64,000 nt of DNA from an uncultured Rhodopila sp. (GTDB lineage Bacteria; Pseudomonadota; Alphaproteobacteria; Acetobacterales; Acetobacteraceae), in contig CAINOE010000209.1 of NCBI GenBank assembly GCA_903851415.1, forward strand, positions 1 to 64,000. The letters run 5' to 3'. Position numbers and translations under genes: made by a program. Under the pieces are notes generated by a model. That model had not been told where the DNA came from. It was given only the letters and a program-made list of their open reading frames with translations, and did no database searches. This document shows, in pieces, positions 43,746-53,382 of this stretch. Numbering within the stretch: the first letter of the stretch is position 1; each line of letters opens with the position of its first letter.

Positions 43746-46700
43746 GCGCGAATCTGTTCGATCTGCTCGGTATCGCCCGCTCCCCGGGCGACCGGGCGAC
43801 CCCCGCCGCGGCGAAATGGCCGGCCGGTCTGGCGTCGCTGACGTCCGGCATCAATGCCTCGAGCGACACCCTGACGCTGGTCAACACCCTCAACGCTGGC
43901 ACCAGCTTCACCAACATCCGCCCGGGGGTGGATGCCAGGGCGCAATTCGGCAGCGGAGCCGCCGGGCAACTTTCGATCGCCGCCGACATGGCGATTGCCG
44001 GCGCCCCGGCCACCACCGCGCCGATGTACCTGCATGCGCTGCCCGATCTCGGCATTCAGCTCCAGGTGACCGATCCGCTGCATCCCGCCCGCGTCTACGC
44101 CGCTGTCGATGGCCGCGGCTTCGAGGTGATCATCGATCGCCTGCCGGTCACGCTGTTCCTGAAATCCGGTCTCGCCACGGCGCTGGCCGCGGCACCGGTC
44201 AGCGTCGGCACGTTCGACAGCACCGCGATCGACAGCTTCGCCTACACGCTGGGCGACAGCACGGCGCAAGCACAGATCCAGTGCTTCGTCCGCCTGCACC
44301 TGACGACCGCGGGCGATCTGATTCTGGAACCCACGGTGCCGATCTCGTTCGGCCCGGTGCGCTGGATGGGCCTGCCGAGCAAGGCGGTTTACGACATCCA
44401 GATTCTTCCTTCGCCCAGCCGCACCGAGTATCTGGAATGGACCCATAACGACCCCGGGTCGTTCTTTTCCAATCCTCCGGCCAAGGGCGCGATCGGGTTC
44501 CGCAGTATCGACCTGGATTATTCGCAGCCGCCGCTGTCGGACCTGAAAGCCCGCCTGCAGGGCGGAGCGGTGAACGCCGACACGCTGGAAATCGTGCTGG
44601 AAGACGTCGTAGTCCCGGCCACCGTACCGGGCCTGCCGATCCCGTCGCACGGCACATTCGGCTTCAGGCGCAAGATCACCAATCCCGGTGACATCCAGCA
44701 GGCCTACTCCTTCACCAACGCGCCGGTGCAGGTGCAGGTTTACAGTTCCAGCTCCCAGGGCGGCAACGGCGGCACCACCCTTACGCTGGAAGTCGACAAC
44801 TTCTTCTTTCGGACCGGCGACGTGCACGCCATCGACCCGGCCGACCTGCCGCAGGTCCAGTTCAGCACCGCGTTGATCTACCAATCCGGTACCGGACCGA
44901 AAATCGCTGCCACGACAGGCATCGACGACGAATGGACCCTGTTCGCCGGCATCGCGCTCGATCCTTCCACCACGCCGGTCAAAATGACAATCGCCGATAC
45001 CACCGTCGGCGTGGTCGGTTTGAAGTTCGGGGTCTCAATATCGCGAATCGCCGACCAGATGCAGTTCAAGGACAGCTTCGAGCTGCTGGGCGATCTGTTC
45101 GTGCAGGGCAAGACCCAGAGCCAGGGCAGCGGAGGCGCGTTTCAGATCACCTCCCTGACCGGCAAGCCGATGAGCATCGTGATGCGCGGCATCGGCTACA
45201 AGCTGGGCAACCCCGCGCTCAGCGGCCTCTCCATGCCGGACGGCATGCAACTGATCTTCGCCCGCCTGGTGCATGTGATCATCGAGGAAATGGGCTGGGT
45301 CGAGGAAACCAACGGCACCCCGTATTTCTCCTTCAGCGGCGGGGTCGTGATCGGCGGCGGCGGCGGCAACTCCCAGGCGCCGCAAGGCAATGCGCCGGAC
45401 AATTCCGGCAACGGGTTCGGCATCCGCGTCCGCCGCCTGCGCTTCCGGCTAAACAGCGACAGTTCCCAGCCCTTCCTTAAGCTCGATGGCATTTTCCTCA
45501 AGCTGCATTATGGCCCGGTGGATGTCGAAGGCTTCGGCTACATCAGCGACTACACGGATAGCGGCTGGGACATCAAGGAATGGGGCTTCGGCGCCAAGGT
45601 GGCGCTCAGCGCCATCGCCATGCAGTTCTCGCTCTCGGCGATGTTCCTGAAGGGCAGCCGCAAGAACCTTTCGGATGCGACGCAGGACTTCAGCTACTTC
45701 CTCGCCGCGCTCGATCTCGGATTTCTGCCGGCGGGTCCGATCGGACTGTATGACATCCGGGCGCTGGTGGCCGACAACATGGCGCCCAACCTCGATTCCA
45801 CCTTCCCGGATGGCGAAGGCATGGCGCTGCTGAAATGGCACCAGTCGCACGACAACGCGCTGACGATGCCGTCCAACCGCAACCTGGCGGACTGGCTCGC
45901 GCAGAAGGACGCGTTCGATTTCGGCGTCGGCTGCGGCTTCTCCCTCAATGGCTGCGGCGGCGCGGCCCACCTGTCGGTGTTCATCTTCTTCGAAAAGGCC
46001 CAGGCCAACACCGGTATTCTGATCGTCGGCGAGTTGTATATCCTGAAAAACCCGAAGCCGATCGCCTTCGTCGCCATCGAATATGATATCGACAAAGAAA
46101 AGTTCGGCGTCATGGTCGGCGTCGATCTGTCGCTCGGCGATTTCGCCTCCGGCGCGCTGCCAGGCTGGCTGAGCAATATCGCCCGGCTGACCGGCAATCT
46201 TTACTTCGGCAACCAGCCCTGGAGCTTCGCCATCGGCCAGCTCGCCGACCAAAGCACCTGGCTGTCGCTGATCATCAACTTCGACATCTGGCTCACCATC
46301 AAGTTTCAGCTTGGCGTGTGCGTGCAGATCGTCGATGGCGGGCCGAAAGGCTTCGGCGTCGTCGTCACTTTGTCGGCCGGCGCCGACTGGGGCATTGGCG
46401 GCTTCACCCTCTGGGGCACCTTCGGCCTCATTATCGGCACCTGGAAAACCGGCTCCGACTCCAGCGGCATCGAGTTCTGGATCGGCCTCGGCTTCAAGAT
46501 CAACCTGTTCTGGATCTTCAGCTTCGGCGCCGAGGCCAACTTCAAGATCACCTATCTCGGCAAGCATCCCTGGTACGTGACGCTGCACGCCGAAATCAAG
46601 ATCGACACGCCCTGGTTCCTGCCTGACGTCACAGTCTCATTCGACAAGACCTGGCAGGAACCGATGCCGTTCGATACGGCCTCGGTCACCCAGGGCCTGT

Positions 46701-49700
46701 CGCTGGCCAGCGCGATCGATCCCACGGCGCAAACAGGCACGCCGCTGCTGCTGCCCGGGCTTGCCGGCTCCTTGGGCGATGCCTCCTTTCTGTACACCTT
46801 CAACCAGATTACCGGCATCCAGGGCATCCGCATCGCCGATACCCATGCACAGGACGTGCCGGTCGTTTCGGTGGACTCGACTATCGTGGTCGACTTCACG
46901 CAACCGGTTTCAAACGATACCTTGATCGCCACGACAACCTATTCCGCCGCCGGCGACGCCGGTGTGCAGACCGTGCAGGACCTGACCATCCGTTACGGTT
47001 TGCAATCCGTCTCGGTGCGCCGGGCGCCGCGCTTCGGCCCCACCGCCGGGGTCTGGACCGACCTGATCAAGGCCAGCGACACGACCTTCTCCGTCGGCGG
47101 CAGCGCGCCGCAGAGCCTCACGTTCGCCTGGGACACCGATCAGCGCGCCGACGGCCGCCTCGCGCCCAAACGTCTGCTGATCAACAGCGCGGCGCCGTAC
47201 AGTTTTGCGACCTCCGCGCCGCAGAACGATGAGGAGGCCGCGCGCAACGACGCCGACTACCCATGCTGCAACGGCAGCGACTCCCGCCGCCTGTACCCGA
47301 AGCCGCATGTGCTGCAATTCACCGGTTTGGCTATCGGCGCGCGGGTTCCCGCCACCGAACAATTTTCCGGCAAGAACGGCGCCTGGTGGCACTGGACGCT
47401 GTCACCGGCGCCGGCGGTCGTGCCGGGCGATCCCGTGTGGGCGGGATCGCATACCGCCCGCATCGTGCCGCGCGGTTCCGCACTGGCCGGCGTCGCCGAC
47501 CTGCCCGAACCGGCCGCACTCGCGACTCTCGATCTGGCCTGGGACAACCTGCCCGGCACCCTGACGTTCGAGGCCTATGCCGGGCTCCAGCTTGCCGGCT
47601 CCAAGGTGGTCACACTGAACACCGCCGGCAGCACCAGCCTCAGCATAGACGCGACCCCTGGCAGCGGCATCACCCGGATTACGATCCGCTTCGAGATCAA
47701 CGACGCCGCCTTCAACAGCACGCCGACGATCGCCGGCAACTTCTTCTCGCCGGAAGCCGCCATCCGCATCCTTCAGTCCAGTTATATCACCCTGGCCGAT
47801 ACCCTGATCTACGCCGGCGCCACGCAGCGCTGCAAAAACGGCGCCCAGATCGGGCCGCCCGGTTCCGATGCCAGCGGCAAGCTCGCGTTCCTGCCGAACC
47901 ACGATTACGAAGTCGTGGTCACCAACGTCGTGCAGGTCGGCAGCAAGGATCAGGGTCCGCGTCAAACCCCGCTCTCCGAGGCCCTGTATTTCCGCACCAA
48001 GGGACTGCCCGGGCTCAACGCCGTCCCCAATGTCGGCGACGACATCCGCCGCCACGTCGCCACCACCTATCCGCCCCGGCGCGCGATGCCGATCTACCGT
48101 CACGAGCCCTGCGTGCTGGCGTTCGAGAATTCGCTCAGCTCCGTGCTGCCCATCGACCGCACGCCGGCGCCCGGCAGCCCGCCGGAAAAAGCGCAGATGT
48201 TCCCGCTCGAACTGAACGTGGACCGGGTCGGCTCGATGAACGGGCTGCAACGCCTGACCGTGCCTTCGAACGACTGGATTTCCGCCCATCGCGTCAACCC
48301 CTACCCGCCCATCATCTGGCTGGCGGGCCTCGGCGGTTTCGCCAAATCCACCGTCCGCCACGCCGCCTCCGCCGATCCGCTGGTCCTGCGGTATGAGGCG
48401 GTGAAGGCCGCCCTGCCGTCGTGCGGCCCGCAAGACCCGTCTCACGCGAGCCAGGTCCTGCTGCACGAGCCCATTGGCCCGGACGGCTCCGCCGACACGT
48501 GGGAGGCGAGCACCGGCTATCGCGCGACCGTCCGGCAGCAGGGTGGGCCATTCACCGAACGCTCCTCGTTCGACATCTACGATCTCGGCGCCTTCATCCG
48601 CCTTTCCGATGGCGCCGCCGCCCCGCTTTGGTCGGTCAACGCCCGGAACGCCCTGCAAGCCCCCGCCGCTGCCGGCGGCACGATGTTCTACGCCGGCTTC
48701 GGTGATGCCACCTGGGACCATCTACAGGTGCACACGCGGGTCGATCCCCGCCCGGCTCCGGCCGGTATCGCCGTGGGCATCACCGCGTCGGGCAGCCAGG
48801 TGCAACAGGCCATCATCGCGACGGTGGAGTCCGCCGGCGGCGCCTTCGCCGTCGTGCTGCGTGCCCGCTCCGGCGGCACGGTCACGGAACTGGCCCGCGC
48901 CACCGTTACGGTCACCGGCCCGGTCCTGCTCGATGTCACGGTGTTCGACGACGTGGTCCGTGCGGGTGTCGGCGACATCACGATCGACGCCGCGCGCGGC
49001 GCCATTCGCGAGGGCCTCGTCGCCCTGGCCGCCAGCGGCCCGGCAATCTTCTCCGGCGTCTCGGCGGGAGCCCTGAGTATCTACGCCTTCGAGTTCATCA
49101 CCAGCCGGTTCGCCAGCTTCTCCGAGCACCTGCAATCCTGGGACGGGACGCTTCCGGTCATGGCCACCGGGGCGTTCGGCGGCGTCCCCGCCACCGTGGC
49201 TTCCGTGCTCGCCGCCGACGCCGGTGCGATCCCGGGGCTGATGACGGCGGATGCCGATCCGCAGGCCCGTCAGGCGCTGTTCTCCAAAGTGGTGGGCGCC
49301 CTGGGCATCGGGTTGAGCAAGGCGCCTCGGGTGCTGATTGCGGCGCGCCTGACCGATGCGGCAGGCACTGCGGGCATCGTGCTGCAGTCTCCGGAGCCGC
49401 TCGCGCTCACGCAGGATGTCACGCTCACCCTCACCCGCCACATCCGCACCTGGGTGTGGGACGTGCAGCCGCAACCGGTCCCGCCGCTGCCGATTCCTCG
49501 CCCGGTGCCGGTTCCCAGCCCGGGGCCGATTATCAGCCCGGTGCCGATGCCTGTTCCGCGCCCGCTGGTGGCGGCGACGCTGCCCTCAGTGGCAAGCATC
49601 GCCCGACTTGGCCTGATCGCCCCGGCCGTGACGACCGCTGCCGCAAATCTGGAGACCGCCGTCCCCACGCTGAGCTTCGCCAACGGCCAGGTTGCGGGCA

Positions 49701-50125
49701 GCGGTGTGCTACCCGGGGCCAGCGTCGTCCGCGCCATTGCCACACCGGCTGGCACGATGCTGGAGGTCTACAGCGCCCCCGGCGCCCAGCCGGGCGCCAG
49801 GCAAGAACTGCTCACCCTGCAACAGGCCGCCGCCCGCACCGATCTGGCCGCTGCCGCGCAACTGAAGCCCGGCGGAATCGGCGTCATCTCCGGCGGTCAG
49901 TATGGTTTTGGCCATTGGGTCGAGTCCGACATCAGCGTTCCGCTCATCCTGCTCAGCAGCGGCGACGAAACGGCGATCCTGATGTTTTCGCCAGGCGGCG
50001 CCGCGTGGCCTGCCGGTGCCTACACGCTGCACGCCGGACTCGACCGCGACCGGTGGTCCAATACCGGCGCCGCCGATGCGGAGCAGCATTATCACGATGC
50101 CACTACATTGGCTTTCACCTGGTAG
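43742..50125 (+). CDS. Giant beta-rich protein of unknown function, 2127 aa
   Basis: The largest gene in the window, not recognised with confidence. No signal peptide is present. Residues about 450-980 contain many short alternating hydrophobic strands with Gly and aromatic residues (FLKLHYGPVDVEGFGYISD, GGFTLWGTFGLIIGTWKTG), like an extended beta-sheet or groove; the DUF6603 group is one family to compare. The C-terminal half looks like several Ig-like or lectin-like beta domains. A proline-repeat linker (PxP units, about residues 1904-1942) precedes a final domain of about 180 residues. It is ATGA-coupled to the PLD gene. Its close linkage suggests a partner or carrier for the PLD-like protein, but that is inference. 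Confidence 0.75.
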   Translation: MSANLFDLLGIARSPGDRATPAAAKWPAGLASLTSGINASSDTLTLVNTLNAGTSFTNIRPGVDARAQFGSGAAGQLSIAADMAIAGAPATTAPMYLHALPDLGIQLQVTDPLHPARVYAAVDGRGFEVIIDRLPVTLFLKSGLATALAAAPVSVGTFDSTAIDSFAYTLGDSTAQAQIQCFVRLHLTTAGDLILEPTVPISFGPVRWMGLPSKAVYDIQILPSPSRTEYLEWTHNDPGSFFSNPPAKGAIGFRSIDLDYSQPPLSDLKARLQGGAVNADTLEIVLEDVVVPATVPGLPIPSHGTFGFRRKITNPGDIQQAYSFTNAPVQVQVYSSSSQGGNGGTTLTLEVDNFFFRTGDVHAIDPADLPQVQFSTALIYQSGTGPKIAATTGIDDEWTLFAGIALDPSTTPVKMTIADTTVGVVGLKFGVSISRIADQMQFKDSFELLGDLFVQGKTQSQGSGGAFQITSLTGKPMSIVMRGIGYKLGNPALSGLSMPDGMQLIFARLVHVIIEEMGWVEETNGTPYFSFSGGVVIGGGGGNSQAPQGNAPDNSGNGFGIRVRRLRFRLNSDSSQPFLKLDGIFLKLHYGPVDVEGFGYISDYTDSGWDIKEWGFGAKVALSAIAMQFSLSAMFLKGSRKNLSDATQDFSYFLAALDLGFLPAGPIGLYDIRALVADNMAPNLDSTFPDGEGMALLKWHQSHDNALTMPSNRNLADWLAQKDAFDFGVGCGFSLNGCGGAAHLSVFIFFEKAQANTGILIVGELYILKNPKPIAFVAIEYDIDKEKFGVMVGVDLSLGDFASGALPGWLSNIARLTGNLYFGNQPWSFAIGQLADQSTWLSLIINFDIWLTIKFQLGVCVQIVDGGPKGFGVVVTLSAGADWGIGGFTLWGTFGLIIGTWKTGSDSSGIEFWIGLGFKINLFWIFSFGAEANFKITYLGKHPWYVTLHAEIKIDTPWFLPDVTVSFDKTWQEPMPFDTASVTQGLSLASAIDPTAQTGTPLLLPGLAGSLGDASFLYTFNQITGIQGIRIADTHAQDVPVVSVDSTIVVDFTQPVSNDTLIATTTYSAAGDAGVQTVQDLTIRYGLQSVSVRRAPRFGPTAGVWTDLIKASDTTFSVGGSAPQSLTFAWDTDQRADGRLAPKRLLINSAAPYSFATSAPQNDEEAARNDADYPCCNGSDSRRLYPKPHVLQFTGLAIGARVPATEQFSGKNGAWWHWTLSPAPAVVPGDPVWAGSHTARIVPRGSALAGVADLPEPAALATLDLAWDNLPGTLTFEAYAGLQLAGSKVVTLNTAGSTSLSIDATPGSGITRITIRFEINDAAFNSTPTIAGNFFSPEAAIRILQSSYITLADTLIYAGATQRCKNGAQIGPPGSDASGKLAFLPNHDYEVVVTNVVQVGSKDQGPRQTPLSEALYFRTKGLPGLNAVPNVGDDIRRHVATTYPPRRAMPIYRHEPCVLAFENSLSSVLPIDRTPAPGSPPEKAQMFPLELNVDRVGSMNGLQRLTVPSNDWISAHRVNPYPPIIWLAGLGGFAKSTVRHAASADPLVLRYEAVKAALPSCGPQDPSHASQVLLHEPIGPDGSADTWEASTGYRATVRQQGGPFTERSSFDIYDLGAFIRLSDGAAAPLWSVNARNALQAPAAAGGTMFYAGFGDATWDHLQVHTRVDPRPAPAGIAVGITASGSQVQQAIIATVESAGGAFAVVLRARSGGTVTELARATVTVTGPVLLDVTVFDDVVRAGVGDITIDAARGAIREGLVALAASGPAIFSGVSAGALSIYAFEFITSRFASFSEHLQSWDGTLPVMATGAFGGVPATVASVLAADAGAIPGLMTADADPQARQALFSKVVGALGIGLSKAPRVLIAARLTDAAGTAGIVLQSPEPLALTQDVTLTLTRHIRTWVWDVQPQPVPPLPIPRPVPVPSPGPIISPVPMPVPRPLVAATLPSVASIARLGLIAPAVTTAAANLETAVPTLSFANGQVAGSGVLPGASVVRAIATPAGTMLEVYSAPGAQPGARQELLTLQQAAARTDLAAAAQLKPGGIGVISGGQYGFGHWVESDISVPLILLSSGDETAILMFSPGGAAWPAGAYTLHAGLDRDRWSNTGAADAEQHYHDATTLAFTW

Positions 50126-50268
50126 GCTGCGGTGGCGTGCTGAGATCGGCGGGAGGCCGTTTGCCGCGGACTCCCTCCGTCACGGGCGCAATGAGCTTTG
50201 CGCGGCACAGTAAACCCGGGTCGTTTGCCTTGTCTCCGGGAAATTTTTCGACAAGATTCCGCCTGTCG

Positions 50269-50284
50269 TGTGAACTTGTTCACA
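50269..50284. promoter_or_regulatory. 16-bp palindrome, possible operator
   Basis: TGTGAAC-TT-GTTCACA is a perfect inverted repeat, 111 bp before the membrane-protein ATG at 50395 and 144 bp after the giant gene stop. Its form suits a dimeric repressor site. As RNA it would be a short hairpin without a U tract. Confidence 0.4.
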
Positions 50285-50394
50285 GGTCTTGAGGCTACTT
50301 CGGTGGCATAGCAGTCCCGCATTCAATGATCAGGCGCGTGATGGCGAATTTGGCACCCTGCCCGCCGTGACGCCGTAGATCGGGGGGATCGAGA

Positions 50395-51477
50395 ATGTTG
50401 GATAATGCAGTGGCCTCGGGCGATTCGCCCCGCCGCGACGCGGTTGTTGAGAAGCCGGATCCGGCCGGACAAAGCCCCGCCAACGCAAATGTGCCGCCGG
50501 CGCTTCCGCCCAAAGAATCTCATGTTGTATGCAATCTGCGGGTGGACGGACTCGATGAGCGCGGCAACACGGTAAAATACATCTACTCCTGTGACCAAGA
50601 CTATGTCGTCTACTACAGCCGCCTTGAGCATCCATCTCCCGGAGCGGATGGCGCGGCGAAAGCTTCCACTGCCGGCGGGCGGCGGCGCAGGTTCTCCCCC
50701 GGGTCAACCGGCGACCTGCCGTATGAGAGTGAAGGCGTGCAGGCGCAGCTTTCATCCGACCCGGCCAAACGTCAGAAGCTGCGGAGTTTGCTGCTGCCAC
50801 TCGGGACCGAACGGGCCAAACTGCAGGCGTTGCTGAGTGACTGGCCGCGTCGGCAGAGCTTTGACTCGTCGATCGCCACGGCGCTCCAGCTCGCTTTGGA
50901 CGGCGACGGGAACGCCGAGTCCAAAGACAATGCGCTACAGACACTGAAGGATGCCAAGGCAGCGATCCTGACCGAGCGCGAGATCGCCGGCAAGGCGCAG
51001 TATGTCCGGTTCACGCTGATCCTTGCCCTGGCCGGAATTTTGCTTTTGGTGGCTGCGCAGCACAATCTGTTCAAGGGCAGCGGCAATTTCTGGTTGGGTG
51101 CGCAGGCCGGATTGTTCGGCGCGGTCCTGTCGATTGCCATCGGCATCCGCAGGCGAACGGTCGCTCTGGATATCGGCGTCGCCGGCAACCTGTCCGACAG
51201 CGCGCTCCGGCTGTTCATCGGGGCGGTTTCCGGGGGCACGCTCGTATTGCTGTTTGCGACCGGACTGCTGCCGTCGCTGCACACGCTCAAAGGCGAGCAG
51301 GATGCGGTGCAAACGATGACATTCGCCTTGCTGCTGGGCATTATCGCCGGCTTTGTCGAGCAGTTGGTGCCAAGCCTGTTGGAGGAGCAGGCCCAGAAGT
51401 TCCGTAACGGCAACGAGAAGACCTCGGCGCCGGCAGCGGTGCCGTCAGCGGCGGCGGGCGGAAACAAGGCGCCTTGA
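50395..51477 (+). CDS. Membrane protein of unknown function with four C-terminal TM segments
   Basis: A 360-aa protein without a recognised family. About 200 N-terminal residues are polar and probably cytoplasmic, with a short globular part (HVVCNLRVDGLDERGNTVKYIYS) and a basic, disordered stretch (GGRRRRFSPG). Four hydrophobic segments follow: about 205-222 (FTLILALAGILLLVA), 235-250, 270-290 and 308-328. They end in a short polar Ala/Pro tail. It could be a membrane anchor or small channel-like protein. It lies 269 bp after the giant operon and 67 bp before argS on the same strand; whether it belongs with either is unclear. Confidence 0.7.
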   Translation: MLDNAVASGDSPRRDAVVEKPDPAGQSPANANVPPALPPKESHVVCNLRVDGLDERGNTVKYIYSCDQDYVVYYSRLEHPSPGADGAAKASTAGGRRRRFSPGSTGDLPYESEGVQAQLSSDPAKRQKLRSLLLPLGTERAKLQALLSDWPRRQSFDSSIATALQLALDGDGNAESKDNALQTLKDAKAAILTEREIAGKAQYVRFTLILALAGILLLVAAQHNLFKGSGNFWLGAQAGLFGAVLSIAIGIRRRTVALDIGVAGNLSDSALRLFIGAVSGGTLVLLFATGLLPSLHTLKGEQDAVQTMTFALLLGIIAGFVEQLVPSLLEEQAQKFRNGNEKTSAPAAVPSAAAGGNKAP

Positions 51478-51482
51478 AGCAC

Positions 51483-51526
51483 GATCCGGGGGCCCGGACG
51501 GTCGCCATCGACCGCACCCCCGGATC
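51483..51526 (+). promoter_or_regulatory. Nested hairpins just upstream of argS
   Basis: GATCCGGGGG (51483-51492) pairs perfectly with CCCCCGGATC (51517-51526). Inside the loop CGGTCG (51499-51504) pairs with CGACCG (51509-51514) around CCAT. The structure ends 18 nt before the argS ATG, and the start has only a weak AAGG very close to it. It may be a leader structure affecting argS translation, or a T-less terminator of the upstream gene. Confidence 0.45.
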
Positions 51527-51544
51527 CGCGCTAACACCCAAGGC

Positions 51545-53335
51545 ATGAACGCCACCGACCTCTACGCCCGGGTCCGCCAGACCGTCCTCGCCGCCCTGGC
51601 GGAAATCATCCCCGACCTCCCGGCGGACATCGCCGCGCGTGTCGAGGTCACCCCCACCCGCGACCCCGCCCATGGCGACATGGCCACCAACGCCGCCATG
51701 GTTGCGTCCAAAGCCGCCCGGCAGCCGCCCGCCAGGATCGCCGCAGCCCTGGTCCAGCGTCTCGCCGCCGCCTCCGGGATCGCCGCGGCCGAAGCCGCCG
51801 GCCCCGGCTTCGTCAACCTCCGCCTCCACCCGCAGACCTTCCGCGCCCTGCTGCCGGTCATCCTGGCCAACGGCGAAGCTTACGGGGACGCCACCGCCGG
51901 TGCCGGCACGAAGATCAACATCGAGTATGTCTCCGCCAACCCCACCGGCCCGATGCATATCGGCCATTGCCGAGGCGCCGTCGTCGGCGACGCTCTCGCC
52001 AACCTGCTCACGAAGGCCGGCTACAGCGTCACCAAGGAGTACTACATCAACGACGCCGGCGCCCAGGTTGTCGCGCTCGCCTGGGCCGCCTACTGGCGCT
52101 ACCTCCAGGCCATCGGCACGACGCTGACCGAGGAAGACTTCGCCGCGGAAGTCCCCGGCGGCCTGCAATACAAAGGCGACTACCTCATCCCCGTCGGCGA
52201 AGCGCTGAAAGCCGCCTACGGGGCATCCCTCGCGACCGAAAGCAAAGGCATCGCCGCCCCGGAGATCTGGCTCGAGACGGTCAAGGACACCACCATCGGC
52301 GCCATGATGGCCGAGGTCCGCGAAGACCTCCGCCTGCTCGGTGTCCGGCAGGACATTTTCACGTCTGAGCGCGCCCTGGTGGCCTCCGGCGCCGCCGACG
52401 CCGTCATCGCCAAACTGCAGGCCGATGGCCTGATCTACGAGGGCGTGCTGGAGCCGCCCAAGGGCAAGACGCCGGATGATTGGGAACCCCGCCCGCAAAC
52501 CCTGTTCCGTTCCACCAATTTCGGCGACGACGTCGATCGCCCGCTGCGCAAGTCGGACGGCAGCAACACCTACTTCGCCAACGACATCGCCTACCACGCC
52601 GACAAGATCGCCCGCGGCTACGATGAGCTGATCGACGTCCTCGGCGCCGATCACGGCGGCTACGTGCCGCGCATGAAGGCGGCGGTGAGGGCGCTGTCAC
52701 ACGATGCCGTGAAGTTCGACGCCGTGCTGTGCCAGATCGTGCACATCCTCAAGGGCGGGGTCCCGGTCAAAATGTCCAAGCGCGCCGGCAGCTACATCAC
52801 CTTGCGCGACCTGCTGGAGGAAGTCGGCAAGGACGCTGTCCGCTTCACCATGCTGACCCGCAAGGCCGACGCGCAGATGGAGTTCGACCTTGACCAGGTG
52901 CTCGCCACCACACGTGAAAACCCCGTCTTCTACGTGCAGTACGCGCACGCCCGCTGCCGCTCCGTCCTGCGCGCCGCCGCCGAGATGTTCCCCGGCGCGC
53001 GGCTCGCCGACAGTGACCTCTCCACGACGAACGTAGATACGCTGGACGGCGAGCCGGAGCTGACCCTGATCCGCCGCCTGGCACTCTGGCCGCGCACCGT
53101 AGAAAGCGCGGCTTTTGCGAGAGAACCGCACAGGATTGCATTTTTTCTCTATGACTTGGCGGCCGACTTTCATATGCTGTGGAACCGAGGCAAGGATGAT
53201 GCGACGCTTCGATTCCTCCAGGTTGACCAGCCTGCGGCGACGCGGGCGAGGCTCGCCCTGGTGGCGGCGGCGGCTGTCGTCATTCGATCCGGTCTCGCAG
53301 TGATGGGTGTCACTCCAGTGGAAGAAATGCGCTGA
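51545..53335 (+). CDS. argS: Arginyl-tRNA synthetase
   Basis: A 596-aa class I aminoacyl-tRNA synthetase that charges tRNA-Arg. The N-terminal additional domain (about 1-110) is followed by the HIGH motif as PMHIGHCRGAVVGD near 138 and KMSK as VKMSKRAGSY near 410. A DALR-type anticodon-binding domain closes the protein. I chose ATG 51545 because MNATDLYARVRQTV is the typical ArgS opening; the open frame continues upstream into the neighbouring gene. It heads the usual alphaproteobacterial run argS, SPOR protein, nagZ, scpA, scpB. Confidence 0.96.
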   Translation: MNATDLYARVRQTVLAALAEIIPDLPADIAARVEVTPTRDPAHGDMATNAAMVASKAARQPPARIAAALVQRLAAASGIAAAEAAGPGFVNLRLHPQTFRALLPVILANGEAYGDATAGAGTKINIEYVSANPTGPMHIGHCRGAVVGDALANLLTKAGYSVTKEYYINDAGAQVVALAWAAYWRYLQAIGTTLTEEDFAAEVPGGLQYKGDYLIPVGEALKAAYGASLATESKGIAAPEIWLETVKDTTIGAMMAEVREDLRLLGVRQDIFTSERALVASGAADAVIAKLQADGLIYEGVLEPPKGKTPDDWEPRPQTLFRSTNFGDDVDRPLRKSDGSNTYFANDIAYHADKIARGYDELIDVLGADHGGYVPRMKAAVRALSHDAVKFDAVLCQIVHILKGGVPVKMSKRAGSYITLRDLLEEVGKDAVRFTMLTRKADAQMEFDLDQVLATTRENPVFYVQYAHARCRSVLRAAAEMFPGARLADSDLSTTNVDTLDGEPELTLIRRLALWPRTVESAAFAREPHRIAFFLYDLAADFHMLWNRGKDDATLRFLQVDQPAATRARLALVAAAAVVIRSGLAVMGVTPVEEMR

Positions 53336-53382
53336 CCGCCGGTCTTTCCGCCGGCGCGCGCCGAGCGGGAAAGAGCAAGACA

